33,878 bases of DNA from Microcaldota archaeon (GTDB taxonomy: Archaea > Micrarchaeota > Micrarchaeia > Anstonellales > Bilamarchaeaceae). Both the position numbers and the translations under genes were made by a program. Of the stretch, positions 1 through 9,999 are shown piece by piece. How positions within the stretch are numbered: position 1 is the first letter of the stretch; every line of letters begins with the position of its first letter. The notes beneath the pieces were generated by a model. It saw only the letters and a program-made list of their open reading frames with translations. It was not told the DNA's origin and did no database searches. The stretch spans positions 268,019 to 301,896 of the forward strand of contig JAHJCT010000017.1 of the NCBI GenBank assembly GCA_018812715.1, read 5' to 3'.

Positions 1-3000
1 AATATGGCAGGTTGGTTAACTGGTGTTTGGTATGCTTTCTCTATGAAAGTGTAAAGTGCTCCTGATGCCTCATCTTGTAAACAGCATTTATTTGGCTTCG
101 AAAATCCAGCCATTACATCCATCCATATATCCGATGTTATATCATTCATATCTCCACTTATCTCTCTAGTTGAACCATTTGCATAGGTATATGTACATTC
201 AAATGTAGTTCCTGTTTCATTACATAATGGACAATCAACTGTTACGGCATTTTCAGGACATTTGTAATCATTTCCAAAATCCATCATCATTTCAGGCATG
301 ATGCACATATTTCCATCATCACATGTTTGTGCGCTGTAATCCATATACTCACAAATCCCCCCAGGAAGTTTATCCCAAGAAGTACATGGGATACATTCCA
401 TATCTTCTACTGCTACCGTTTTTGTAAATATACTTACTGGTATTGCCCCACTCATCTTTTGCATAGCACCTTGCAATGCACAGAATTTCGGCGTTTTTAT
501 TCCCAACCCTAATGTCTCATCCACTACTCCTTCCCCACCCATTGTACTGCGAACCGGAGCATAAATGATGCCCAATATTCCTGAATTAATTAGTTTATTT
601 TGGTTTAAGAGAATCATGTCAAATAATTCGCCGTAATTTGTTTCATCCCATACTGGATCATCACTTCTTACGTTTAATCCTATGAGCATTGTTGGTTTGT
701 TTTTGGTTTGCAAAGCTATTTTTCCATAAGAAGCAATATCATCTACCACTGCTTCAGCACCCTCAGAACTCACATCACTATGTTCAGATACTTCATAATC
801 AAATGTCACTAGATCTATGTTATATATTGCATCGGGGCCAACTATCACGTCTCTTATTGCATTACTGAAACTTTCATTTGAAGCTGGATTTATCACATGG
901 AATGCAACAAGACATCCAAAGCATTTTTCCCTTATTATGAATGCTCTTTCTATAATTTGATCTCGTTTGATTGCAGCATTTGCTGCTGTAACATTATCAA
1001 CTATTACAACTACAGCTCCCATATCCCCTAACAATGCTTCGAAATCATATTCTGAATAATTTGTTGGGTCTTCATCATAGTTAAGCCAGAAGACATATGT
1101 ATCGTTTTCATCTTCTGCCGCTTTTTCAGCATCAGGATTACTTTTCTCCCAGTTGCTTGCATCGCTCATATCTATTATTGGCATTACACCTGATTTCAAA
1201 TAATCGCCCATTCTCTCCTTGATCACTGTAGCATCAGGAATCGTTCTTGGCGATCCTATACCCCCTATACTTCCCTGATAATCGTCAATATCGCTTATAT
1301 AGGGGCTAAAGCAGGATACATTGTCTCTTGTATCATAGCCCATAAAGGACCAGTCCCATTCACGTTTAGCCTCACATAATCTTTCTTCGTTATTATACTC
1401 TGCATCCTCGATGTTTACACTATACCCTGGCATGTATACTCTTTCTGTTGTTTCTATCTTTTGATAGGCAAGCGTTGATGTTGTGCATGGTTCGCACCAG
1501 CCAAATGTTTTTACTTCTGGTCTATATGTTATATCATCAACTGCACAATTCCCTATCTTTTTGCTACCGGGTTCATATTTGAGGAGTATCAAATATTTAC
1601 TGTAAAGTATGACATTATATACTGGATTTCCCATACCAAAGCCATAAATACCGAAGCCATAGTATGCCTCAAATTCTGTGCCCGTATGTCTTCTAAGATT
1701 ACAACTTCCATCGTCCATTGTATCTGTTGCATTTTCATTGTATGTATTTCGCATTCTTTCAGCATAAGCAGCTGTTGATCCTAAATAATATGCCTCCCTA
1801 TCATGCTTCTCCTCTTCATCAAGTATAATTAGATTCGCTCCAAGAAGTCCTTTATCAAAATTCACAACCCATGGCAATTGTGATAGCTGCAATGTCCAAT
1901 AAGGCATAGCATTTCCACAACCATCTGCAAATCCATATGTTTTATATGTTTCAAGTGTGTTTCCGAAGTACGGCTTAAATGCATCAACAAGGCCACTTTC
2001 ATTCCATTCTGTGGGCTCACCAATATCTACAACTTCATAATCCACTCCTTCTACTAGTTCACAATTTTTAGCTAATAATGTGTCTTCAAATTCACTTGGT
2101 GTTGCTAATGAATATCCTATTACAATTTTTTCACTATCATTTGCCGGATAAACCAAAACATTATCTCCCAATTTTCCAAAGAATACTGTTCCTGTAGCTG
2201 GCGGCCAATCTGTATCTTCATCAAATTCAACCTCAAAACATGGTGCTTCTTCATTACCTTCTGGGTCATCATCTTCAAATGTTCCATAGTCTGCTGGGCA
2301 GTCTCTCTTATCCTTGTAAACCATCCTCACATCTGTTGCTGTTTCTGTTGTCAAAATTTGCATGTAACTTGCACCAGTCAACGAATCCTCAATCCATCCA
2401 ATGCCCCAACGATTCTTTAATGCTTCAATTCCATCTTCATCAGCCAGTGCACTGTAACCAAATAACGCAGTACCCCAATAAGTTCCATACGTATTAGTCA
2501 ATAATCTGCTTGGTCTTACACTCATCATTGCATAAGTTCTTTCAGGTGCTTCGCCAGGGTCCCCGAGAGTTACGGTCTTTAGAGATGAACACAATACTAT
2601 ATCATTTCCATTTTCATCTGATGTTTCATAACAGTCCGCAACAATCTCAGGTCTTTCAGGATCTTCAGTCGCTTCAACAAGTGTTCCTCTATTGTAAGTT
2701 GCTGTATCACATGTACCTGAATAGCAATCGCCGCCAGCCATTTCACATTCAAATGGTGCTTTTGTGGTTCCGGTGCCACCTAAATTATATATTGTATCGG
2801 CATATGCAATACTTAATTCTCTTCTGTAAAACTCTTTGTCTATTTTTTTGTAAACACTATCTTCATTCCAATATCCATAAATGTACCAATAATATCCTTC
2901 GTCATACCATGTAGAATTGTAATTATATCTTGCATTATGAGCAAGCCTGTAATTATGTAATTCAGGTACAACAGAGTCATACTCTATCCTTCCAAAGTCT

Positions 3001-3749
3001 CCAGTAGAATTATCTGCTATTGAATCAGTATAACTGAATGGGGGCAACACATTACTTTCGTTAAAGCAGTTTTCTATTATTCCATCTTCTTCATCAAGTG
3101 GGTAGTATGGTTCCATTGTAACGGGGTTAAGATAATTCATATATCTGTCAACTGGTTCTTCTGGTTCTCTTACTGCACTGCAAAATTTATCTGACATTGG
3201 GAAATAGTAACGGTATTGGTCATACTCGTCAAATGATTCGCCAACCCCTACCCTGAATACATTTATTTGAGATTTGGAACTTTTCATAATATTTCTAAGT
3301 TTTGCATCCATTGGAAGAAAGCGGCACTGGCCTTTATAGAATAACATTGCTTCATCATCGTCCATATTAGTTGGTGCAGCATCTTCTGCCATTGTCTCCT
3401 CGCTCTGAACGCCTGGAGCTACTCTTGGTTTATATTCAAAGTCTCCACATATCATTGCAGTACAATTAGGATCTACACATGGCACTTTCTGATCTTGTGT
3501 ACAAATAGGAATTAGATGAAATTCTCCATTTATCGAAACATTACAATAGCCTTCTGTTTGCATAATTGGGTTATCGCAACTTCCTACTACAGTGTCATTA
3601 ATCAAATCAACAAGTGAGAAATCAGTGGTATTATAAAGAACACAACCTTCGCTGATATTTTCTTTTTGACAACATCCCAGGTTTGTTATTGGCTTTAGGC
3701 AACCTGCGATTATGAACACAATTGCAACAAAAATTACTGCTTTTTTCAT
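1..3749 (-). CDS. Giant predicted surface lipoprotein, cysteine- and sequon-rich (3' end outside window)
   Basis: Reading leftward from the ATG at 3749, I checked every in-frame triplet to position 3 and found no stop: 1249 codons, still open at the edge. The protein starts MKKAVIFVAIVFIIAGC, a lipoprotein-like signal with lipobox IAGC (Cys17), so it is probably exported and lipid-anchored. It has many N-x-S/T sequons (NIS, NTT, NDT, NVS, NCT, NST, NYS) and cysteine pairs such as CIPC and CPLC near the C-terminal part, as expected outside the cell. The last ~400 residues alternate hydrophobic strands and helices (VVVIVDNV, CLVAFHVINP, TMLIGLNV, GILGIIYAPV), like a TIM-barrel glycosidase-type fold; that is an inference without catalytic residues assigned. 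The ATG directly follows the stop of the upstream membrane gene (TAA then ATG), so it is last in view of the seven-gene operon. Function unknown. Confidence 0.85.
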   Translation of the reverse strand, partial: MKKAVIFVAIVFIIAGCLKPITNLGCCQKENISEGCVLYNTTDFSLVDLINDTVVGSCDNPIMQTEGYCNVSINGEFHLIPICTQDQKVPCVDPNCTAMICGDFEYKPRVAPGVQSEETMAEDAAPTNMDDDEAMLFYKGQCRFLPMDAKLRNIMKSSKSQINVFRVGVGESFDEYDQYRYYFPMSDKFCSAVREPEEPVDRYMNYLNPVTMEPYYPLDEEDGIIENCFNESNVLPPFSYTDSIADNSTGDFGRIEYDSVVPELHNYRLAHNARYNYNSTWYDEGYYWYIYGYWNEDSVYKKIDKEFYRRELSIAYADTIYNLGGTGTTKAPFECEMAGGDCYSGTCDTATYNRGTLVEATEDPERPEIVADCYETSDENGNDIVLCSSLKTVTLGDPGEAPERTYAMMSVRPSRLLTNTYGTYWGTALFGYSALADEDGIEALKNRWGIGWIEDSLTGASYMQILTTETATDVRMVYKDKRDCPADYGTFEDDDPEGNEEAPCFEVEFDEDTDWPPATGTVFFGKLGDNVLVYPANDSEKIVIGYSLATPSEFEDTLLAKNCELVEGVDYEVVDIGEPTEWNESGLVDAFKPYFGNTLETYKTYGFADGCGNAMPYWTLQLSQLPWVVNFDKGLLGANLIILDEEEKHDREAYYLGSTAAYAERMRNTYNENATDTMDDGSCNLRRHTGTEFEAYYGFGIYGFGMGNPVYNVILYSKYLILLKYEPGSKKIGNCAVDDITYRPEVKTFGWCEPCTTSTLAYQKIETTERVYMPGYSVNIEDAEYNNEERLCEAKREWDWSFMGYDTRDNVSCFSPYISDIDDYQGSIGGIGSPRTIPDATVIKERMGDYLKSGVMPIIDMSDASNWEKSNPDAEKAAEDENDTYVFWLNYDEDPTNYSEYDFEALLGDMGAVVVIVDNVTAANAAIKRDQIIERAFIIREKCFGCLVAFHVINPASNESFSNAIRDVIVGPDAIYNIDLVTFDYEVSEHSDVSSEGAEAVVDDIASYGKIALQTKNKPTMLIGLNVRSDDPVWDETNYGELFDMILLNQNKLINSGILGIIYAPVRSTMGGEGVVDETLGLGIKTPKFCALQGAMQKMSGAIPVSIFTKTVAVEDMECIPCTSWDKLPGGICEYMDYSAQTCDDGNMCIMPEMMMDFGNDYKCPENAVTVDCPLCNETGTTFECTYTYANGSTREISGDMNDITSDIWMDVMAGFSKPNKCCLQDEASGALYTFIEKAYQTPVNQPAI

Positions 3750-4814
3750 TTATACCACTTTTGTAATCATTTTAGTGAGCTCGTATGTGTCTCCACCCAT
3801 AACACTCATTATATATCTAATAAAGACCATTGTAAGGAACAAACAAACAAGTGGATGAAGTATTAGAGATATGTATGATTTTGATAAATCTTCACCAAGA
3901 CTTGCCATTGCCAGATCTCCCGTACTTCCGGTTCCTTCAGCTTCTATAGTTTGCAACATTGTTAATGTATTCGACATTGTCGCATAACAAAATGCAGGCG
4001 TTTCCTGCGTTACTGTTGGTGGAGGAGGGGGTGCTGCAGTAAAACCTGGATCAAGAAGTACAAAGAATACTGGGAAAATAAAGTACATGCCTATTCCTAC
4101 TGATATGAAGAGTGCACCAACGCCCCGTGTAAAGTAAAAACTCCTTAATAATATACCCAGCGGAATGAAAACATGGAGCATGTTTGCTTGTATATACATA
4201 AGAATAGCTGATTGAGCATTAAGTCCAATTAGAAGTACTGTAGCTAGGTTATTGGTTATGCGTTTTGTTTCTGTTGATTCATACAGATCACTAACCCAGT
4301 CACCTTTGAAGAATGTTATTCCAAAACTGCTCAAACCAATGTTCATTGCATTAAATTCATTCCATACTGGTATTCCAGCCAGTGATGATTGTATGTCAGC
4401 TATATCCTGTGCTCTTTGTTGTAATCTACATCTTATAGCATCAAACGCCAGATCCATATTTGCATGTGCTTGCTCTGTTCTTTCAATATCAGTTGCTCCA
4501 GGATCAATTTGTCCTATTCTTATCACATCTTCTCCACACACGATTTCTCCTGCAATATATGTTGCCGCCAGTTGCATTGCGCTACTCACCATTACAACTA
4601 GGAATATTGCCATAAATGCGGTTGCAGCCGATTGAAGCATTTCTGCCTTTGCAAATGTTTCAAGTTCTCTTATATGGAATGCCCTTCCAAACATCAAAAG
4701 TATATTGTAGATAATAAATGAAGTTAGCACTGCAAGAATGCATAACGGCAGCCACATACTCTCCCAATTACTGCCGCCAAGATCTCCATAGAAACTCTCA
4801 ATAGAAAATATCAT
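3750..4814 (-). CDS. Polytopic membrane protein, tandem paralogue family (member 1)
   Basis: 354 aa and no cleavable signal peptide evident. It has two N-terminal membrane segments (about 20-42 and 58-85), an extracytoplasmic loop with Cys93 and Cys129, a central hydrophobic block (about 185-255) and a C-terminal membrane segment. It carries both hallmarks of the family: A-K-A-E at 55-58 just before the second segment, and PLGILLRSFYFTRGVG at 218-233, two arginines eight residues apart between membrane segments. A PPPPP stretch lies in the loop after the core. The C-terminus ends GGDTYELTKMITKVV, matching the ends of its neighbours. The next upstream gene stops 4 nt before this start and the lipoprotein ATG follows its stop directly, so it is co-transcribed. 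I recognise no named family; a VirB6/TrbL-like channel subunit is one possibility from topology only. Confidence 0.85.
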   Translation of the reverse strand: MIFSIESFYGDLGGSNWESMWLPLCILAVLTSFIIYNILLMFGRAFHIRELETFAKAEMLQSAATAFMAIFLVVMVSSAMQLAATYIAGEIVCGEDVIRIGQIDPGATDIERTEQAHANMDLAFDAIRCRLQQRAQDIADIQSSLAGIPVWNEFNAMNIGLSSFGITFFKGDWVSDLYESTETKRITNNLATVLLIGLNAQSAILMYIQANMLHVFIPLGILLRSFYFTRGVGALFISVGIGMYFIFPVFFVLLDPGFTAAPPPPPTVTQETPAFCYATMSNTLTMLQTIEAEGTGSTGDLAMASLGEDLSKSYISLILHPLVCLFLTMVFIRYIMSVMGGDTYELTKMITKVV

Positions 4815-4818
4815 AATA

Positions 4819-5931
4819 TCACATCAACTGAGTTATTCTACTTAAATCTATTTCTTCGCCGTAAAGTCTTGCTATGTAAGAAATGCTTGCTATTGTTGCA
4901 ATCAATGCTGCTGTTGGCATGAATACTGCTGCGATAAATGCATATGCAGCAAATTGGATAGACCCTGTAATATTTGTTCCATTTTCAAAGTAATAATACT
5001 CTGATAAGGCTTCCCCAGCAAATGCTCCTCCAAGAGTTTGTGCTATTGAGCCTCCTGCGCCCCCATGTTCAGAGAAAACATCTTCGTTTAGGAATTGTCT
5101 TAAATCTGGATCAGACTCAGGAATATAACCACCTGGATCTGGACTTGGACAAGCTAGACAATCTGTAGGCCGATCTACAAGTACATCGCCCATCAAATAA
5201 AGTATACCCAACATTAACGGGTAAATAATCAAAAACGACATCGCCACTGCTATAAACAATGAACCGAATGAACGCATATATGGCATAGAACGCAAGAATA
5301 GACCTAATGGAAGGAATACAAACACAAATCCTTTGTAAACAAATAACAGAATAAACATGAAATTAAGTGCAGAAAAATGTGCTATATTTGAGGAATTAAA
5401 AAATATGTTAAGACTTGCAATGGCCGCACCATACCCTCCTACTGGTTGCATGTTGGTTCCAGAATAACCATACCAGCATCCTAATCCTATTGGCCCAATT
5501 GGAAAATCACATTGGAAATAATTGAGGAATGAAAGTATTGTCAATCCTTCTAAGTGATATCTAACTGTAGTCATTGCATTATGTGAATACAAAGCCGACT
5601 CTCTTAGATACTCCTGGGCTGCATCATAAACACTAATAGAGCTTCCGGTTGGTACTGTGACACCAAAGAACGACCCTATCTCAACCATATCTATTGCACA
5701 GAAAACATTGATTATTGTTAAAATGAAAAAGATTGATGCTAATGATATTACAATCTGCACTGCTTCTGTTTTTGCCCATAGTGTAAGTTTAGGGTTAGCT
5801 ATTGCCCTTCCGACCATAAATGATAATGCTATCAGTATTCCTGTTATTACTGTTGCATAAGCAACAAGCGGTATTATTGTGCTGTTGAAGAAATCGCCGA
5901 ATTCAGCTGCACATATAATCGCATCTGTCAT
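4819..5931 (-). CDS. Polytopic membrane protein, tandem paralogue family (member 2)
   Basis: 370 aa. Like member 1 it lacks a clear cleavable signal. Family motifs: W-A-K-T-E at 52-56 at the start of the second membrane segment, and PLGLFLRSMPYMRSFG at 208-223 in the core. The loop between membrane segments 2 and 3 contains Cys141 and Cys152, and the loop after the core contains CLACP, so disulfides outside the membrane are plausible. The protein ends YGEEIDLSRITQLM, the same acidic/aliphatic tail as the paralogues. Its ATG overlaps the upstream stop by one base (TAATG), which implies translational coupling. Function unknown; the shared motifs place it in the same complex or series as its neighbours. 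Confidence 0.85.
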   Translation of the reverse strand: MTDAIICAAEFGDFFNSTIIPLVAYATVITGILIALSFMVGRAIANPKLTLWAKTEAVQIVISLASIFFILTIINVFCAIDMVEIGSFFGVTVPTGSSISVYDAAQEYLRESALYSHNAMTTVRYHLEGLTILSFLNYFQCDFPIGPIGLGCWYGYSGTNMQPVGGYGAAIASLNIFFNSSNIAHFSALNFMFILLFVYKGFVFVFLPLGLFLRSMPYMRSFGSLFIAVAMSFLIIYPLMLGILYLMGDVLVDRPTDCLACPSPDPGGYIPESDPDLRQFLNEDVFSEHGGAGGSIAQTLGGAFAGEALSEYYYFENGTNITGSIQFAAYAFIAAVFMPTAALIATIASISYIARLYGEEIDLSRITQLM

Positions 5932-6911
5932 TATACAAACCTCGATATAGCTGTGACATCCACCTCAGCACCTGCTATGGATGTCAGTGCTTTTATGCTC
6001 GTTGCCATCAGCAATAACGCTATTACCGGTCCAAGTGTTGCCTTTATAAGAATTACAAAAAGCTGATGACGCAGTGATTCTTTTAGGTCTTCATATACTG
6101 CCACTGCATTATCCTCATTACTATCTCCTGTAAGTGAGTAGGTGCTTCCGGGGGTACATCCTTCTATATTTATGGTCGGTTGTGGTCGATATTCATCTAC
6201 TAATGAATCAGTACTTGCTAGAAATGTCTCTCCAAGCATTTCATTGAATATTATTCCGACTGGAAGCATCATGTGCATTGATATTCCTAATGCAAGTAAA
6301 AATCCGCCTGCGCCTCGTGTTAATTTGATCGTTCTTAATAATATTCCAAAAGGCAGAAGTAATGTAAGTGCATATACATTTGATAACTCCAACAATCTGC
6401 CCATGGCACTAAGCTCCCCAATAGCAAATCCCAGGATCCCTCCAGACATGGAAAGAGTGGATGCCATAATGCTGTAGCCTCCACATCCGCTTACTGTATA
6501 CCCCATACCTACAATATTACATTGGGAAGATTGAGATGCCTCTTTCGAAAGCGTCTGATCATAATCATTTACAGCAGCAGCCAGATCAAATACTTTCTCG
6601 ACATTTTCATCAACTATGCTCGTAGAGGCCTCCTGCATATTTGCACTGCCTGGTGAAAATTCCGCTATAGTAGATACCTCATTCAAGACGCCATTCGCTC
6701 CCATAAGAACTGCAACAAAAACACCTAGGGCAATCAGCTGAAAGAATTCTTCTCTTGCTACTAACTGCAATTCATTGATACCAAGGCCAAATCCAACCGC
6801 ATAAACAACTCCTAACAATGCTGCTGATATCGTTACTGCAATAACTGCTATCTCTTCCCATCCTGCAAAGGCCAAAGGAATCAAAAGTAAAAATAGGATT
6901 AATCTTTTCAT
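5931..6911 (-). CDS. Polytopic membrane protein, tandem paralogue family (member 3)
   Basis: 326 aa, the shortest of the six. It begins with a signal peptide-like stretch (MKRLILFLLLIPLAFAG), then the usual two membrane segments with A-R-E-E at 52-55. The first extracytoplasmic loop is short (about 75-150) with Cys131 and Cys143. The core motif is PFGILLRTIKLTRGAG at 187-202, and the tail ends GAEVDVTAISRFV. Motif spacing is about 25 residues shorter than in the other members because of the small loop. The ATG overlaps the previous stop as TAATG. Function unknown. Confidence 0.85.
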   Translation of the reverse strand: MKRLILFLLLIPLAFAGWEEIAVIAVTISAALLGVVYAVGFGLGINELQLVAREEFFQLIALGVFVAVLMGANGVLNEVSTIAEFSPGSANMQEASTSIVDENVEKVFDLAAAVNDYDQTLSKEASQSSQCNIVGMGYTVSGCGGYSIMASTLSMSGGILGFAIGELSAMGRLLELSNVYALTLLLPFGILLRTIKLTRGAGGFLLALGISMHMMLPVGIIFNEMLGETFLASTDSLVDEYRPQPTINIEGCTPGSTYSLTGDSNEDNAVAVYEDLKESLRHQLFVILIKATLGPVIALLLMATSIKALTSIAGAEVDVTAISRFV

Positions 6912-9019
6912 TAGAACACCTTTGATATTCCTGGGATTTCTATATCACCACTAAGGATCCTTGATAGTTCTTTTATGAACACAAGCGTTGCCACAATGTT
7001 GAATAATGGCAGTACATAAGCCGGTAGCATCATTTTGGAAAGATCTTGTATATCTGTTTTTCCAACTAATCCTTCTTCTCCTATCTTTGAATATGATTCT
7101 GCATCTTTTACAGGAATATTATCTTGTGGTTTGCATTGAGCATCGCATTGATTGTTTATTGGCGGATTGTAAGCATATGATTCTTCACTAAATAAACACA
7201 TTTCACATGCAGCTCTTGGCGCATACATTCTGTAGTTTGCAGAGCAGTTGGCAAATGAACACCCATTCGAAGTATAATTATCAGGCAACCCTGAACCCAT
7301 CAATCTTTTTTCTGGTGGACAGTCATCACACATTGGACTAACTGGCCCTAATTCTTCTATCTTTGTTACATTTAGTTTGCATGTTTCATGACATTCTCGG
7401 CATTGAGCAATAAGTTCATCTCCATCTTTGCATTCGATAGGCACTGAGCTAAGATTAGCTTCATCAGTAAATCTACAATATGTTGGACAATCCATACAGA
7501 GTTCATCACACATGCCCGTTTCTGGCATCACATACACACATGATTCGTATGCATCTAGATCATATGGATCACTAAGATCTTGTGGTGGAGCTGGACAGTA
7601 TTTTGCTTTATTGCATGCTGCTTCCTTTCCTTTAGCTTCTGTTGTTGCTCTCCAGCTTAAATCATTATATGTGGTTACTCTACAATCAAGACTTGAATCA
7701 AGACAACATTTGCCAGAATCATCACCTTGGCAAACATCACAATCACTTCTAAGCGGAGGCACTACCTTGCATGATTTAGGGCAATTGTAGTATTCATTCC
7801 AATCTAGGTCCTCCACAAGTCTTGCAACTTTACATTCTGCAGGAATAGCTGCACATGCTTCCTGCGTATTGGCAGATGCATTTAGACATTGTGATATTGC
7901 AGGATATGGCAATACTCTACACATTGTTGGACACTCGGCACCAGCTAAATACTCCCAATTACAAGAATAAACAACTCTGCTAAATGCACTGCTATTGCTG
8001 CTAGTCCCAAAATAACTGTAAACTGAACCTTCAGCTAATTCCAGTGCCTTTGTTGCTTCATCTGTATTGAAAGCAGTCTTAATCTCTATCGGGGTATAAA
8101 ATAAATGGAGTTCATTAGCGGCATCATAGTAATATGCCATTGGCATACCTTTACTGCATTCACTGGGGCAGTCTACAACATCTTTATCCATAGCCTTATC
8201 TCCATTAATGGTCATATCAAGGGTGACCCAATCAAAAATATACATCCCAGGGAAAAAGAACATCAACCCAATTGATATTGCCATAAGCAAGCCCCCGAGT
8301 TTCCTAGTAAAGAAGAAGCTGCGGCCAACAATACCAACAGCAAGTAAAATAGGAGCCATTTTGAAACATATCTGATTGACAAAAAATAGCTGCGATTCCA
8401 TAAATGCCAAAAGGTTTGTATAATATTCAAAGAGAATAGTATTCATATCAACATCAAGCACATACTGCCCTGCCCAGGTCATTGTTATTCCGATTTGTGC
8501 ACAATAAATACTTGTACAATAGAGCCCAGTTCTCGTATTCATTGAATTAACTGTTTTTATGTTTTCCCTGAGTATGCTTTTTAGTTTGCTTTTCCCTGTG
8601 TCTACATAATCACTGAGATAAAGATTTGTGACAGATTGAAGGCAGCTTACACCCGGATCGCCACCGCCCCAGCATTCTTCAGCTTCGTATAATAGACTTG
8701 TTTGTGCGATGCCTATTACAAGGCTATCAACAAATGCTATAACTATTATTAACGATACAATCAGGATAGCGTTAACTATTATCTGTGATAACTCTGCACT
8801 TGCCCACCCCTGTATTTCGGGCATTTCAAAACCTATGCCTATTGCATATGCTATGGCAACAAGAATAATTGAAAGCATAAGTGCCAGTGCGGCAAGTACT
8901 CTCCAATCTTTTGCTATTTCGAATGGCGATCCTTCAGTTTGTGTTTCAAACTGCTCAACGCCAGTGGAAGCCAGCGAAAGCATGGCCAATATCAACAGCG
9001 CAAACAATATCTTTCTCAT
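6911..9019 (-). CDS. Polytopic membrane protein, tandem paralogue family, with large Cys-rich insertion (member 4)
   Basis: 702 aa, about twice the size of its paralogues. Signal peptide-like start (MRKILFALLILAMLSLAST), A-S-A-E at 73-76, core motif with two arginines (GRSFFFTRKLG) at about 232-242, and terminal GDIEIPGISKVF. The extra length is an insertion from about 284 to 640, between the core and the last membrane segment, packed with cysteines in repeated short motifs: CPSEC, CPTMC, CPKSC, CDVC, CMDC, CRECHETC, CDDC, CEMC. Family topology places this part outside the cell, where it would be disulfide-stapled or metal-binding. ATG overlaps the upstream TGA (ATGA). It may be the exposed or receptor-contacting member of the set (inference). 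Confidence 0.85.
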   Translation of the reverse strand: MRKILFALLILAMLSLASTGVEQFETQTEGSPFEIAKDWRVLAALALMLSIILVAIAYAIGIGFEMPEIQGWASAELSQIIVNAILIVSLIIVIAFVDSLVIGIAQTSLLYEAEECWGGGDPGVSCLQSVTNLYLSDYVDTGKSKLKSILRENIKTVNSMNTRTGLYCTSIYCAQIGITMTWAGQYVLDVDMNTILFEYYTNLLAFMESQLFFVNQICFKMAPILLAVGIVGRSFFFTRKLGGLLMAISIGLMFFFPGMYIFDWVTLDMTINGDKAMDKDVVDCPSECSKGMPMAYYYDAANELHLFYTPIEIKTAFNTDEATKALELAEGSVYSYFGTSSNSSAFSRVVYSCNWEYLAGAECPTMCRVLPYPAISQCLNASANTQEACAAIPAECKVARLVEDLDWNEYYNCPKSCKVVPPLRSDCDVCQGDDSGKCCLDSSLDCRVTTYNDLSWRATTEAKGKEAACNKAKYCPAPPQDLSDPYDLDAYESCVYVMPETGMCDELCMDCPTYCRFTDEANLSSVPIECKDGDELIAQCRECHETCKLNVTKIEELGPVSPMCDDCPPEKRLMGSGLPDNYTSNGCSFANCSANYRMYAPRAACEMCLFSEESYAYNPPINNQCDAQCKPQDNIPVKDAESYSKIGEEGLVGKTDIQDLSKMMLPAYVLPLFNIVATLVFIKELSRILSGDIEIPGISKVF

Positions 9020-9999
9020 CCGATCACTCTCAAAGCTTTATGTATGGATGCCAGGAACGTTATCAGTATCGCCAACGTTAGGTTTGGAAGGAAAAATGCC
9101 TGTGGGAGCAGGCGTGCAACATTCCAGAAACTATCCGGATTTTCACAGGTGCTCTCTGGTGGGTCACATCCCCCATCAACAACATTATCACATAAAGCAG
9201 GAGCAAAATATTCACAGTCTTCTGTTGTAAATGCTCCCTCGTACATAGATAAATTAAATACAAACATGAACGGTACCAATACATAGAGTCCAATGGCAAG
9301 GGCTATAATGATATTTCCCATCTGCCTGGTCGGTATTATTACACGCAAAAGAAAACCAGTTGGAAGAATCCATCTGACCACATTTTCTGTGATAAATTCA
9401 AGACCTAATCTTTGCATGCTTATACTCATTACTGCTGGCACAAGAAAACTGTTGAGAATTATATCGTATTGATTTGATACGATTCTCTTGTAAGCATCAG
9501 CTGTTGATGTTAAAGAATTCATTAAAGGAATTTGGAAACTCCAAGCAAATGTGGAGTCCATCAGATTATCTATGTATCCTTGAATATAACTATTTGCAAG
9601 CCTTTTTGCATCAGATTCTATTTGTCTACCATAACAGGTAGAAATGTCATGCATTCCTAATCCTGGACCATAACAGCTTGATTCTATCCCTGATTCTTCA
9701 AAATAGGAGTCAAAGAAAAGATCCATGAAATGACATGTAAATACAACGATTCCACTAAATGAAATTAATATTACTACAGAAAATAGGAGATGGTATGCTT
9801 CATCTTTTGCAAACACAATGTAATTTACATTTCCAAGCATTGACCCGGCCATATATGCTATTGCTATCAGAAGTATTGTCAGCATCAATACAATTCCAAT
9901 ATTAATTCCTTGCTCAGCAATAATTATTTCTGTAGCATTATCTATACAAGTAGCAAATGCCGAAGCGGCAAGCAACAAAAAGAATAACCACGTTTTCAT
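9016..9999 (-). CDS. Polytopic membrane protein, tandem paralogue family (member 5)
   Basis: 327 aa from the ATG at 9999. An upstream in-frame ATG at 10029 exists, but the start at 9999 gives a clean signal peptide (MKTWLFFLLLAASAFA) and an ATGA overlap with the upstream stop, so I prefer it. Family motifs: A-K-D-E at 64-67 and PTGFLLRVIIPTRQMG at 213-228. The loops carry several cysteines (CYGPG, STCYG, and ECEYFAP-like CDNV and CDPP after the core). The C-terminus (LAILITFLASIHKALRVIG) ends right after the last membrane segment and lacks the acidic tail of the other members. Function unknown. Confidence 0.85.
   Translation of the reverse strand: MKTWLFFLLLAASAFATCIDNATEIIIAEQGINIGIVLMLTILLIAIAYMAGSMLGNVNYIVFAKDEAYHLLFSVVILISFSGIVVFTCHFMDLFFDSYFEESGIESSCYGPGLGMHDISTCYGRQIESDAKRLANSYIQGYIDNLMDSTFAWSFQIPLMNSLTSTADAYKRIVSNQYDIILNSFLVPAVMSISMQRLGLEFITENVVRWILPTGFLLRVIIPTRQMGNIIIALAIGLYVLVPFMFVFNLSMYEGAFTTEDCEYFAPALCDNVVDGGCDPPESTCENPDSFWNVARLLPQAFFLPNLTLAILITFLASIHKALRVIG

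Noticed and set aside
327-2914. Rightward ORFs of 61-134 codons (e.g. 2240-2497, 2510-2914)
   Set aside because: They lie antisense to the long leftward lipoprotein frame, have low-complexity His/Leu/Ser-rich translations and no ribosome binding site or domain.
8709-9286. Overlapping rightward ORFs up to 173 codons opposite membrane paralogues 4 and 5
   Set aside because: Antisense shadows of genes with clear signal peptides and family motifs.
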